Below are positions 33,722-42,826 of a stretch of DNA of 64,000 bases, one piece after another; the first letter of the stretch is position 1, and the number at the start of each line of letters is the position of its first letter. This stretch comes from Crotalaria pallida (lineage: Eukaryota > Streptophyta > Magnoliopsida > Fabales > Fabaceae), in NCBI GenBank assembly GCA_037953625.1, contig CM075649.1, positions 97,593,290 to 97,657,289 of the forward strand. The letters run 5' to 3'. The notes under the pieces were generated by a model. It was not told the DNA's origin, did no database searches, and saw nothing but the letters and a program-made list of their open reading frames with translations. Made by a program: the position numbers and the translations under genes.

Positions 33722-34504
33722 CTGCAAAACAGAGAAAAATACACAACTCACAGTCTAATGACTCTAATCACAATCTCAGTAATTTACTTCCACAATTACA
33801 ATCTCTGTATTTTAACTAGTCTGCAAGATGACATTCTTTTAAAATATCGTGATGGCAACAATCAGAAGTGGCAGTGAATTCCCAGCTCCAATTCTTTTGC
33901 TACATACCACATTACATTTTCTAGTGCAATTAAAAATAAGAATAAGGGATATATGATATTACTATCCAATTATAGCCAGAAAAGGACCCTTCCTTGTAAA
34001 ATTTTTACTTTTACCGTATTGAAAAAGGGGTAGAGGGGGAATCATAAAGAATCAGTTAAAAAAATGTGGGATGGCTGATTCTTAATCAGAGACCATTCTT
34101 TCTAACTATGTCTTTGAATAATCTATCAATTATGAGTTAAAAACAACCCACCCAAAAGAAAAATAAAACTAACACACTCTTTATATATCTAATAGCAAGC
34201 AAAACTGGATAGGTTCAATAGCGTTTATGACCCTAAAGGAAGAGCAGTCCCTCCCTAAGAAACAAATCCTAATCCTACTAAACAAGTAGAAAGTCAGAAT
34301 ATCGTACAGAAACAAAGAACAAACCTTGATTCCAAATGACATCATTATCCATACACAATAGATAACAAAAGTATCTTTTGACCACCAATTTCAATAGCTT
34401 TATATAGGGAATTCCAAAATCTGACTACTAAGCTCATTTCAAAGTACCAAAATAGGATATCATATTTAAGTAAATCAGTATTTGAAAAAATCAAACAAGC
34501 TTAC

Positions 34505-34608
34505 CAGTCTTTGTATAATTAATGAGTTGCACAACAACACTTCTGTCTGGTCAATTGCCTCTAATTTTTCTCACAGTTGCTGGATCAGTTTCAGGTCCTT
34601 GCAGAAAC
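34505..34608 (-). pseudogene. Captured exon: phototropin LOV domain fragment
   Basis: Acceptor GGCTATTTAG and donor ACTG|GTAAGC bound a 104-nt exon encoding FLQGPETDPATVRKIR and VQLINYTKTG, the segment after the FMN-binding Cys region of a phototropin LOV domain. Between the two stretches small indels create a frameshift and stop. Phototropins are blue-light receptor kinases. The exon lacks the flavin-binding core, so it is a relic. Confidence 0.8.
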
Positions 34609-36451
34609 CTAAATAGCCACATAGAAGAACTTTTTTTCAAACCAAAAATTTCTAAAAGTATACTGTAAATTTGTAATTTATGCACAAAGTATACTGAAAA
34701 TGAGCAAAGAAAGAGTTGCCTAATTGTTGTGCAAAGAAGGAGTTGTGTGTTGTAGAACTGGATAAGGCAAAAAAACCATAATAGCGGTCGGTGTGATATC
34801 TTTTATTTAGTTTTGGTGACACAACGTTAGTTTTAGCCTTATATATAGCAGTATAGCACCATAGTCCCATGTTTCAAATGCCACACGTCTAACCCACAAG
34901 ATCTTCCAAGTAAACATTTGTGCTCTGTGATACTTGCCAACTTACTATTATTATTGTAGATGTATAGTATATATTATATAACCAAATGTGTCAATGTATA
35001 ATTCATGTAATGCAACCAATCAATTAGGCATACTAATACTTTTCATTACCTATTTCACATTCATATCAAGAGTTTCAATTGAGTATGATGTGACACTAAA
35101 TGAAAGACGGGCAGCGTTTCTTATTTCATAAATTCAGAAGCCCATGCAGATAAAAGGGCACATGCTAACATAACCAATTATAGAAGACGCATGACTGATT
35201 TTTCTTTTCTCGATTTTGTTTTTGGTAGAGTAAATCATTTTCAACATTAATATAAGCTTATATATATATAATGAATTAATGATTTTAGTATTGACTTCTA
35301 ACTTAAATAGCATTAAAATAACATAGCATTAAAATACTTGCTTTTTATGTATAGAGCAGCCAACAAATGATTGCAGAACAAAAAAGTAATTAAGGAATTG
35401 ATTGCAATAACTAAAAGCGATCAACTCTATGATTCCCCTATATTTTGCTGCATAGATACTAAGTAAATACAAGATACAAGATTCAAATTTTTGCTGCAGA
35501 AATTGAAAACATCATTGACACAATATGATCTAACAACAAGAAGACAGTTGGATAAACAAAACAAAAGAGTAAAAAAATCCAAATAATAAGATTTATGCAG
35601 TTACACAAAAAAATATATTCCTTTAATTTCTCGCATAGAAAAACACTTGAGACCCACCCCCACCCCCCGAATAAAAATAAAGAGAAGAAGCTTATGGTCA
35701 AAAGAACTCGACAACTAATGCAGCCACTGAAAAATAAAATGAAATCAGTAGACTGAAAGGGGGGAAAAAGTGACAGTCAAGATAAAATATTTTCAGACCA
35801 TCCAGGGAAAATACAACAGTAAAATTGAGGGAGAAAAAAGAGTGAAAATGGACAAGCAAATTTTTTCTATGAGGGACACAATCACTAATACTATTTAAAG
35901 TAATCAAGGATACCTCACACTTCATAGTTCATAAATTAAAATTCAAATGAAAAAAGACAAGCTACTGCAAAATTACTAAAGTACTTGGAATCTGTAAATA
36001 GAATCAAAGAATAAGCAAGATTCACAATTCTAGATAGAAGAAATACCAAGACAACTAGTAACAAGGCATGCTCACAAATACTTTTGCTACCAATTTCAGA
36101 AACTACTTATTTTCAGCAAAAAGATAGGATGTGTTACCACCAACTGTTATGCAATTTTCTTATCTCATAAACCATCCATGTGTTACAAGACCATACATTT
36201 AAATGACAGCACAAAAAGAGAAAAAACACAGTAGCACTAACAAATTTGAATAACGCCAAAGCAAAATATAAATAGCAGGTACCATATTTTAGCAACAAGA
36301 TTTGAATTTTTAATTTCCTACCATATACATAGTAAAAAGAAACTAAGTAAAAAGAAACTAAGTACAGAGCAAATACAAGATAGATAGCAAGAAAGTAAAC
36401 GGTGAAATATATAAATCCTAATTTTGAGAATGGCAAAAACAATAGATTCAC

Positions 36452-36589
36452 CTTCTTTATTGCATTCTCAATGAAGTCCACAGCAAGCAACTGAGCGGCT
36501 TTTGGAGCCAATTCAGCAGTAAACCTTCCAATACCAGCTCCAAGCTCTAAAACTGATTTTCCTTCATACGCTGGTAGTAGGGAGAGTAC
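36452..36589 (-). pseudogene. Captured exon: phosphoethanolamine N-methyltransferase
   Basis: A 138-nt, 46-codon exon lies between acceptor TTTACATAG and donor AAG|GTGAAT. It encodes LLPAYEGKSVLELGAGIG and LLAVDFIENAIKK. SVLELGAGIGRFT is the SAM-binding motif I of plant phosphoethanolamine N-methyltransferase, the enzyme of phosphocholine synthesis. Frame, motif and splice sites are intact, but only this exon is present, so no enzyme can result. Confidence 0.85.
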
Positions 36590-36593
36590 CTAT

Positions 36594-36761
36594 GTAAATA
36601 AAAATAGATTGTTGAGTAGGTGCTTCACCGTTCAAGTTCAACTCTTTGCTATTTTCTTCAGAAGTTAGTGTTCCCTGATGATGATCTCCATAAAAGGAGT
36701 AGTAGTTTGATTCTGTGTGGCTAGAAGGACTTGGCATGCAATGTGCGTGTAGTACAAACAT
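36594..36761 (-). pseudogene. Unassigned possible captured exon
   Basis: An open minus-strand stretch (56 codons and more) that includes NYYSFYGDHHQGTLTSEE and ends next to the acceptor of the methyltransferase exon. Its coding-like composition differs from the AT-rich neighbours. I do not recognise the donor gene; it may be another captured piece or chance. Confidence 0.35.
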
Positions 36762-36825
36762 ACTTCTAAATTCATCATTATCAATTCTTCTAAATTCTAA
36801 TAATATTTTGATGACTAATTTTTGA

Positions 36826-37010
36826 ATGATCCAAACATACTACCCTTGGCTCATCATTCCAATCTCTTTTGCAATATTAAAAAGTGTAGAGCCAGGATTG
36901 GCTGACTTGTGCACAATAAAGACTCTAGTTTGCATTGTCATCAACTCATAAAGCTCATCAGCAATTTCAATATTTGTAGCTGAGGGAGATATAACACCAA
37001 GATAAGGGAC
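36826..37010 (-). pseudogene. Captured fragment: glutamate receptor-like (GLR) channel
   Basis: The minus strand encodes VISPSATNIEIADELYELM and MTMQTRVFIVHKSANPGS, then AKEIGMMSQG, a TAG, and YVWI. This order is characteristic of the extracellular ligand-binding (amino-terminal) domain of plant glutamate receptor-like channels. An in-frame TAG lies near 36843. No splice sites bound it clearly. It is a partial copy of one exon. Confidence 0.82.
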
Positions 37011-37279
37011 TCTAATTTAATGTTGTTACAAACAAAAGAACCGACTCTGACTACCAAAAAAAGAAGGATGAAGGTTGTATAATCAATTTCTAGTGAATGA
37101 AAAATCGGATCATCCACTAAGGATGAAGGTTGTATAATCAATCATATCAGATGTTATATCTCAACTAATTGACTACATACTAGAATGTCAGAAATAATCA
37201 TTATAACATATGAGTAGATTGAAACAAGATACAAAGTCTTTCAGAGATCAGTTATATAAGGTAGAAGATATAACTGTAC

Positions 37280-37304
37280 CTCCATCCCGGGGGTGTCATC
37301 CGGT
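37280..37304 (-). other. Possible 25-nt captured exon
   Basis: ACCGGATGACACCCCCGGG... lies between GTTTTTGCAG and GGAG|GTACAG. GC-rich against AT-rich surroundings and bounded by consensus splice sites. The donor gene is unknown. Confidence 0.4.
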
Positions 37305-37522
37305 CTGCAAAAACACCAAGAAAAGTATAATTAGATAAATCTAACTCAGTCCACAAGTAATAATTAATCAATTAATTAAGAGTTTTGATGATCAAATCAC
37401 AAAACAAATCATAATTTCATAACCTAATCCCTAAAGTACAATTTCAAAACGATAATCCCTAAAATACAAATTTAGAACCCTAATCCCTAAAATTCAAAAC
37501 ACAAAAAGAGAAAGAGAAGACT

Positions 37523-37830
37523 TACCGTTCGAAAGAGAGGCTAGTTTGCCGTTTAAGAAGGTACGACATCGTTGTCGTGGTAAGAAGGTGGTTCGCCGTG
37601 GTACCAGCGACGGCGGCACGGCTTGGAGAGAGAAGAAGGCACAACGAAGAATGACGATGGCACAACGATGACGACTCACCGATTGCACACCAACGGAAGA
37701 GAAAGAAGAACGACGATGGAGAGAGAAGAGAGAGTGCTCAACGATTTGAAGAGAGAACGATGATGGCGGTGGATGCGAAGGTGAAGGACGGTGGCGGCGG
37801 TAATCAAGAGTGGTGTAGCGGTTGAAGGGA
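37523..37830 (-). other. Possible first exon of a chimeric CACTA transcript
   Basis: A GC-rich block upstream of the captured exons ends with TTCGAACG|GTAAGTC, a strong donor on the minus strand. It contains an ATG and a 64-codon ORF (37494-37688). Together with the same-strand captured exons it could start a spliced fusion transcript. No promoter is demonstrated. Confidence 0.4.
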
Positions 37831-38079
37831 GTTGAAGAGTAGTGAGAGAGAGTTGAAGGCGCGAGAGAGAAAGAGAGAAAGACTGAAGAAGAAGAAGACT
37901 GAACGTGGAAGGAAAGGGAGCAATAAAATGAAGGCTGCTGAAGGTACTGAATGGGAGCTAGGGAAAATAAACAATTTTATGTTATTTGTGTTTTTTGGGA
38001 TTCAATTGGGCAACGTTTTCTTTTTTGGCTGGATAGAATTTTCTTTGACCCTCCAATTTTAATTGGCTGGATAGAAACT

Positions 38080-38398
38080 TCAGCAATGGTTTTTTTATTG
38101 AACATTTAGGCAACGGTTAAATAAAACTTTTAGCAACGGTTTTTTTCATGAACATTTAGGCAACGGTTAAATAGAACCTTTAGCAATGGTTTTTTTAATG
38201 AACATTTAGGCAACGGTTAAACAAATGTGGTATTTCCTATCAACGATCAAAAGACCGTTGCCTATTCAGAAGCATATGCTAATTATTCAGTAGTTCTCAA
38301 CATGTATGTACGAAAACCGTTGCTTATTCCATGTATAAGCAACGGTTTTCCAACCGTTGAAATTTGAAGTGTTGCCTAAAATAAAAAATGTTGTAGTG
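38080..38398. repeat. CACTA right terminus and subterminal repeats
   Basis: About ten copies of GCAACGGTT/AACCGTTGC-type motifs, including a tandem repeat of AACATTTAGGCAACGGTTAA (38101, 38151, 38201), leading to the terminal inverse of CACTACAACA. Confidence 0.9.
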
Positions 38399-38645
38399 AT
38401 CGGTGGGATACTCCGTGGTCAAAGGTTCTACCTCGAATGACTCGTTTATCCTTTCACCACAAGGGGGTAGGAGGATTTACAGTTTTATTACCAGTATTAG
38501 CAGTGTCATAACCAATTTCTAAAGGAACGGATTCAGCCTCATAATCCCCAGAATCCCTAGAGGAACTAGAATCACTGGAAGGCTCTTCGCCTAATCTCTC
38601 ACAGAGTTCATAGTAAAACTTTTGAAAGTATCTCCAACCCCTCAT

Positions 38646-39281
38646 AATTGAGAAATCCTAATACCAAACCCTTTAACTACTAACCTAGAACTAAAACCCC
38701 AAATCCCTGCAAAACCCAGAAAAAGCAAAACCCTCTCAAAAAGAAGAAATGACAGAACCAGAAGTAGTTGTTTATGTCAGAAGGGAAGAAAAGATTACCT
38801 GTTTTTGGTTGCTTCTTGATCTTTGTGGAAGAGTTTGATTGCGATGATTGATCGTGAATGCGTTAAGGAGATGCACAGAAATGTGTTTGGAGTTAGAGAA
38901 TGAAGAAGGTTTCTGGTTTATGAAATTGCAAATGAGTGTAAAGTAGTGGAAGGGTATGAATAAAGGGTTTAAATACCCCTCAAAACCCCTCAGCTTCCCT
39001 CCTTCTATGATGCACCGGTTGGGCCAAAGGCCCATTAACCCGCTCAGCCACCCACAGGGAAAGATGTGGCAGTTATTGGAGTTACTTTTTCAAAGTTCGA
39101 AATTTGAAATGATTTGGCACAACTTCCCGGGGCACGTGTCGCACCTAAAGAACCTAAAACGTCACCTCGAACAGGCTACATGGTTAAGGTTGGAAACAGT
39201 TGTCACACACTTCTGAACCAAAACATGCTAAAGGTCAACCCTAGCCACTTGTTACTTCGCCACAGACTTTCCAAGTCTTAC
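38646..39281 (-). promoter_or_regulatory. Putative promoter/5' region of the Tat antisense gene
   Basis: No ORF on either strand looks real here. On the minus strand GGGGTATTTAAACCC (about 38964-38978) is a TATA-like box roughly 320 bp upstream of the antisense ATG at 38645. It is a plausible start for antisense transcription, without further support. Confidence 0.35.
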
Positions 39282-39294
39282 GAGCTGGGGGGCT
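39282..39294 (+). other. Tat polypurine tract
   Basis: GAGCTGGGGGGCT immediately precedes the 3' LTR at 39295. Confidence 0.75.
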
Positions 39295-39930
39295 TGTAAG
39301 GTCTGCCAACCATATACGGACCCGAGCCTCACCAAAGGGTTTCTCTAAAGGCATTTTACTCGGTTTACCTGTCATGAAAGTCCTTCGCTTGGACTTGTGG
39401 GATCCGAGCATACGAGAGGGCCAGGCTCGGACTTGATGGAACCGAGCCTTACGATCGGTCCCCAATCCATCAGGCTCGGGACTCTAGGACCGAGACATAC
39501 CATCGGTTCGAGGATAAGCTTAGGCTCGCCGAGGCTTCTTATCCCTTCCACAAATCTCTCCTAGATTCTCGCAACAGCCTAGACATGAGATCTTCAGCTG
39601 ATCCTATCCAGATTCTAGAAGCATAATCGTCCGATATTATCTCACAGAATCCTGGTTCAGCACAACTCTGATACAGGGCTCAAAGGGCCCATATCAGCCT
39701 CCTCCAAACCCTATAAATAGCTCATCACAGCTAGGGTTTCAGGTAAATAATGTCATCCCTAAGTTGACACTCTGCACACACACGTTGACTAGGGAGATCT
39801 TGCTTTTCCCAACTGGATCTGCAGAAATACCATAAGTCATACATCAATACTCGATCCTCTCCTAGGCTCCTGGTTGCCATAATCTTGAGCACTTAGAGGG
39901 TTAAGGACATATAGTGATTAGGACACTACA
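39295..39930 (+). repeat. Tat element 3' LTR
   Basis: 636 bp, TGTAAGGTCTGCC...GGACACTACA, followed by the ATATT duplication. About 3% divergent from the 5' LTR by eye. Confidence 0.93.
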
Positions 39931-39935
39931 ATATT

Positions 39936-40149
39936 AGTGGAAAAATAGGGTATAAAATTTTTCCTTTATAATTATTCTCAAACTAAATATATCCTTCAAA
40001 AATACTTTGAATTAGGTATTGGAATTATTATCATACTTTTTCTTTTTAAAACACTTGCTATTACCGAATTCGTTTGTTATTTATCAGAGTACGCGGAAAG
40101 AGTATAACTTTAAAAAATAATATCATCACTGGACATTATAACATAAAAC

Positions 40150-40195
<46 letters not shown>

Positions 40196-42517
40196 TAAGT
40201 ATCACCATACATCCATCATATCCAAAGTACATAAGCTGATACCAAAGTCCAGTGATATAAGTCTCATAGCAAAGTATAAACATAAACTGAAAGTAAAGAC
40301 CAAAACCCTGAAGCCTCTCAAAAGATATATACAATATATACATAATCAAAATAAAGACACTCCAGAGCTGGTCATCAAGTCCTCCAAGAACGCTCCACCA
40401 TCACCATGATTTGCTACAGCTGCTACTACGACCCAGACCCACACTACCCACACTATGCCCATACCTAAGGGCCACCCATCCTACTATCAGTAACATCCTC
40501 CTGCTCGATTGGATCCTCGTCACTTTCACCCTCCTCTAGATCCTCCTCTGCCTCATCCAACGGAGTAGGTACCCTACCACTGGGTACAGGATCTGCATCG
40601 GGTACAGTCCTCTCAGGGTCCGAAGAATCAGGTGAAGGAGTCCCAGTACGAACAACTCTAGCAGCAACGGGGTGAGAGCGAGTATAGGGTCAAAAACGAA
40701 AAGTATGATAACAACGAACAGGTCGAGCAGGGGGTGCTTCATGGTAAGAATAAAAAGGTGGTACGTGCATAGTATAAATAATGGGAATCCGAAATCGTCG
40801 AGGTCGCACTCGGGCTAAGGGGTTGGGATGGTAGAGTGTGCCTCCACCTCTCCCTCAAAAGTAGCCCGACGCTCCTCATACGTCCATATCCCGTTAGGGA
40901 TAGGACGGATCTCGATGCAAGCTAGGTAGTAGTGTGCCATCACCTACACAGGGCACGAGAGTAAGCATAATATAATCACATAATTAAACAAGAATAATTC
41001 TAACATTCACAAGTACTCAAACACAAGTAAATATGCAATTACATATGAGCACACCCAGTTTAACAAATTGTTAATCTCTTATATTAGTGGCATTATGCAT
41101 GCTTTCTATCTCACAATCTTGAGGCCTCCAATACTAATCAATCTCGGACGTCCATCCAGTACACCAATGTGTTCCCAGAACACTAACATACGTTCCCAGA
41201 ACGTATAGCAAACCATACTTGGAATATAATCAAGCACCACTCCCAGAGTGTGCATCACGTTCCCAGAACGCATCAAAGAAACCATGTCCGAGACACTGGC
41301 CACATTCCCAGAATGTGTCATCAAGTAGGTCGCATCAATTTGGTACTCCCAGAGTACCCTCCTCATGTTCCCAGAACATGACAAACGATCCTTGCCAACC
41401 TATTTCATCACCTTTCACCTTGCATGAATGCATATAATATTTTTCTCAATTTTGTTGGCCATTAATTGAGATCTCAATTTCCATGTTCAACACACATAAG
41501 CCTATAACATCACTAAGAATTCCATATTTTCTTAGTAAAACAGCTTAACTTGAGGTTCTATGAATTATCCCATAAAGTCGCACTTTAGTATTTAAGGAAA
41601 TTAGATTAGTATTAAATTGAGCAGAATTAATTAAAATGGTACAAGAAAGTTCAAGTTATAATTCAATTTATTTTTCAATACACGGTTACAACATATTCTA
41701 ACCGGTTAGAACCTGCAGCAAACCAGAAATCCTTTAATGCTTGATGCCATTTTCAATTCTCAATCCAATCTAATACTCAAAACAGGTTAGGGATAATTCA
41801 AATACCTCAACTTAATCTTATTCATTTCAGAGAATATATTCCATTTTGAAGCAACAACTCATGACTTAATTCAACTCTTAAAAATTATTAAAACTCTAAG
41901 TCTTAAAGCTCCTTAATCCTTTCCTTAATTCCATTCACTTTTATTTTATTTATATCAGGGTAGTTTATAGCAAAATAAGGTTGGAATAATTAATTGAAAA
42001 TGTTGGAAATTGATTTATTAAAATGCAGAATTTATTTTTCATATCTGTCAGGTTCTAACCGGTTACATGACAGTCCTAACCGGTTAAAACATGCAGAACA
42101 GAACACTGTTTTGGGATTTTGCATGCCATTTTCAATTCTATGCATTTCATATCCATTCCAACTATAAACAGAGCTTTAATTCTATAAAGTAAACATGTTC
42201 CAACACACATGCATTTCAAATTCACATATCAAATTGCATGAAAAAGACATAAATGACAACTTAGCATACCAAATTCACATATACTGAAATTTAACACCAA
42301 ATTGTCATACATTCAGCTTGCATGCATCCATTAAAACTTGCTCTAAGTCTTGGAACAAGTGAAATTGGCCTCCAAGCCTTTGACCTCTAAAATCTATGCC
42401 CTTTATGAGTCTCGTGGTGACTCATACCTAAATTTCCTAATCATTATTCTCATTCTAGTGATTAATTAGCTTCTCCCTTACCTTAGAGTCGTGCTTGATG
42501 AGTGTCAACACAGCAAC
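39936..42517 (-). repeat. LTR-like tract resuming after Tat, with hairpin array
   Basis: This continues 14472-14542. There is no real ORF. It holds a TA microsatellite (40158-40193), the hairpin array (41169-41380), three TAACCGGTTA palindromes (41699, 42055, 42076) and, near its right end, CTTCTCCCTTACCTTAGAG, which parallels CCTCCTTACCTCAAG in the LTRs of element A. The order of features is that of a minus-oriented Ty3 LTR of yet another family. The right end is lost at the Athila-type insertion. Confidence 0.55.
41169..41380. repeat. Seven covarying hairpins around TC-CCA-GA
   Basis: Perfect stems at 41169-41183 (GTGTTC), 41188-41206 (ATACGTTC), 41238-41250 (CACTC), 41258-41270 (CGTTC), 41301-41317 (CACATTC), 41342-41358 (GGTACTC) and 41364-41380 (CATGTTC), each followed by CCA and the exact complementary arm. 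Only the core TC-CCA-GA is constant; the outer bases differ between units yet always pair. Spacing is irregular, so this is not a simple tandem repeat. Confidence 0.85.
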
Positions 42518-42826
42518 TGTTGGCAATTTGGCAAGTGTACCGATTGCACAAGTAATAAAGAGTAAGTAAATTATCGTTCCACTCGGGGATTGCAAATTGT
42601 TTCTAATTTCTTTCACCTAATTGCAATTATTATGTATAACTTGTATGGGTTTAGAGTTTAGAAAGGAATGGAGAAAAGGTAGAATGAAAAAATTCAGAAA
42701 CTAAAAAGGTTTTAGAAGCAAATATGGAAAAGGTTAGGAACTTGGTTTTATTGTAAGATCAGGTTATTAATTATGAAAATATGTTTTCCAATAAATCAAA
42801 AACTTTAGAAACAATAAAAGCTAGAT
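42518..42826 (-). repeat. Athila-type left LTR, first part
   Basis: Matches 63649-63957 closely. It ends with TAGAT, the target duplication of the insertion starting at 42827. Confidence 0.9.

Larger units (their letters stand above)
32866..38398. mobile_element. CACTA transposon with captured plant gene fragments (Pack-CACTA)
   Basis: The 5533-bp element starts CACTACAGCATTTTT and ends with the inverse of CACTACAACATTTTT, flanked by ATC on both sides (32863-32865 and 38399-38401). Terminal CACTA, 3-bp duplication and dense subterminal repeats (ACCGTTGCC in both orientations, about 13 on the left and 10 on the right) are diagnostic of En/Spm elements. No transposase is visible, so it is non-autonomous. 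Between the subterminal regions it carries exon pieces with splice sites from at least four plant genes, all on the minus strand. It interrupts the antisense gene of Tat. Confidence 0.93.
30570..38645 (-). pseudogene. Antisense gene of the Tat element, split by a CACTA insertion
   Basis: Three open blocks on the minus strand appear to be one gene. Block 1 (38645 to 38402) starts MRGWRYFQKFYYELCE and has a Ser-rich stretch; it needs a one-base frameshift in the C run near 38463. Block 2 (32865 to 31827) continues in frame after removal of the CACTA element and one ATC. It carries a domain like the plant-specific 'putative gypsy-type transposon' family (FYFYEEIATKVGIRVPFS, LNHLGIAPSQLHPSRW). 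Block 3 (31773 to 30570) is a Ser/Pro-rich linker and a long coiled coil (RRAEEILKKAEEDATAL) ending in an acidic tail, with a frameshift near 31010. Blocks 2 and 3 are joined by a candidate 53-nt intron. Such antisense ORFs are known from Tat elements; their function is not. Confidence 0.7.
14543..39930 (+). mobile_element. Tat-lineage Ty3 retrotransposon carrying nested elements
   Basis: Two 636-bp LTRs (14543-15178 and 39295-39930) are flanked by a perfect ATATT duplication (14538-14542 and 39931-39935). A TGGCGCCG primer site follows the left LTR and a G-rich polypurine tract precedes the right one. Gag, protease, RT, RNase H, a second archaeal-type RNase H and integrase follow in order, the extra RNase H being a hallmark of the Tat branch. 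An antisense gene lies between integrase and the 3' LTR, as reported for several Tat elements. Two later insertions, 19334-28523 and 32866-38398, account for over half its length. I count roughly 19 LTR mismatches by eye (about 3%), so it is the older host. Confidence 0.93.

Noticed and set aside
36134..36451. Extension of the methyltransferase ORF (125-aa ORF)
   Set aside because: After the donor GTGAAT the sequence is AT-rich and intron-like; the remaining codons do not match the enzyme.
40110..40349. ORF rich in Tyr/Ile
   Set aside because: It runs through a TA microsatellite; low complexity only.
42518..42826. Independent solo LTR
   Set aside because: The sequence continues at 59397 after a TAGAT duplication and matches the uninterrupted copy at 63649, so it is half of a split LTR.
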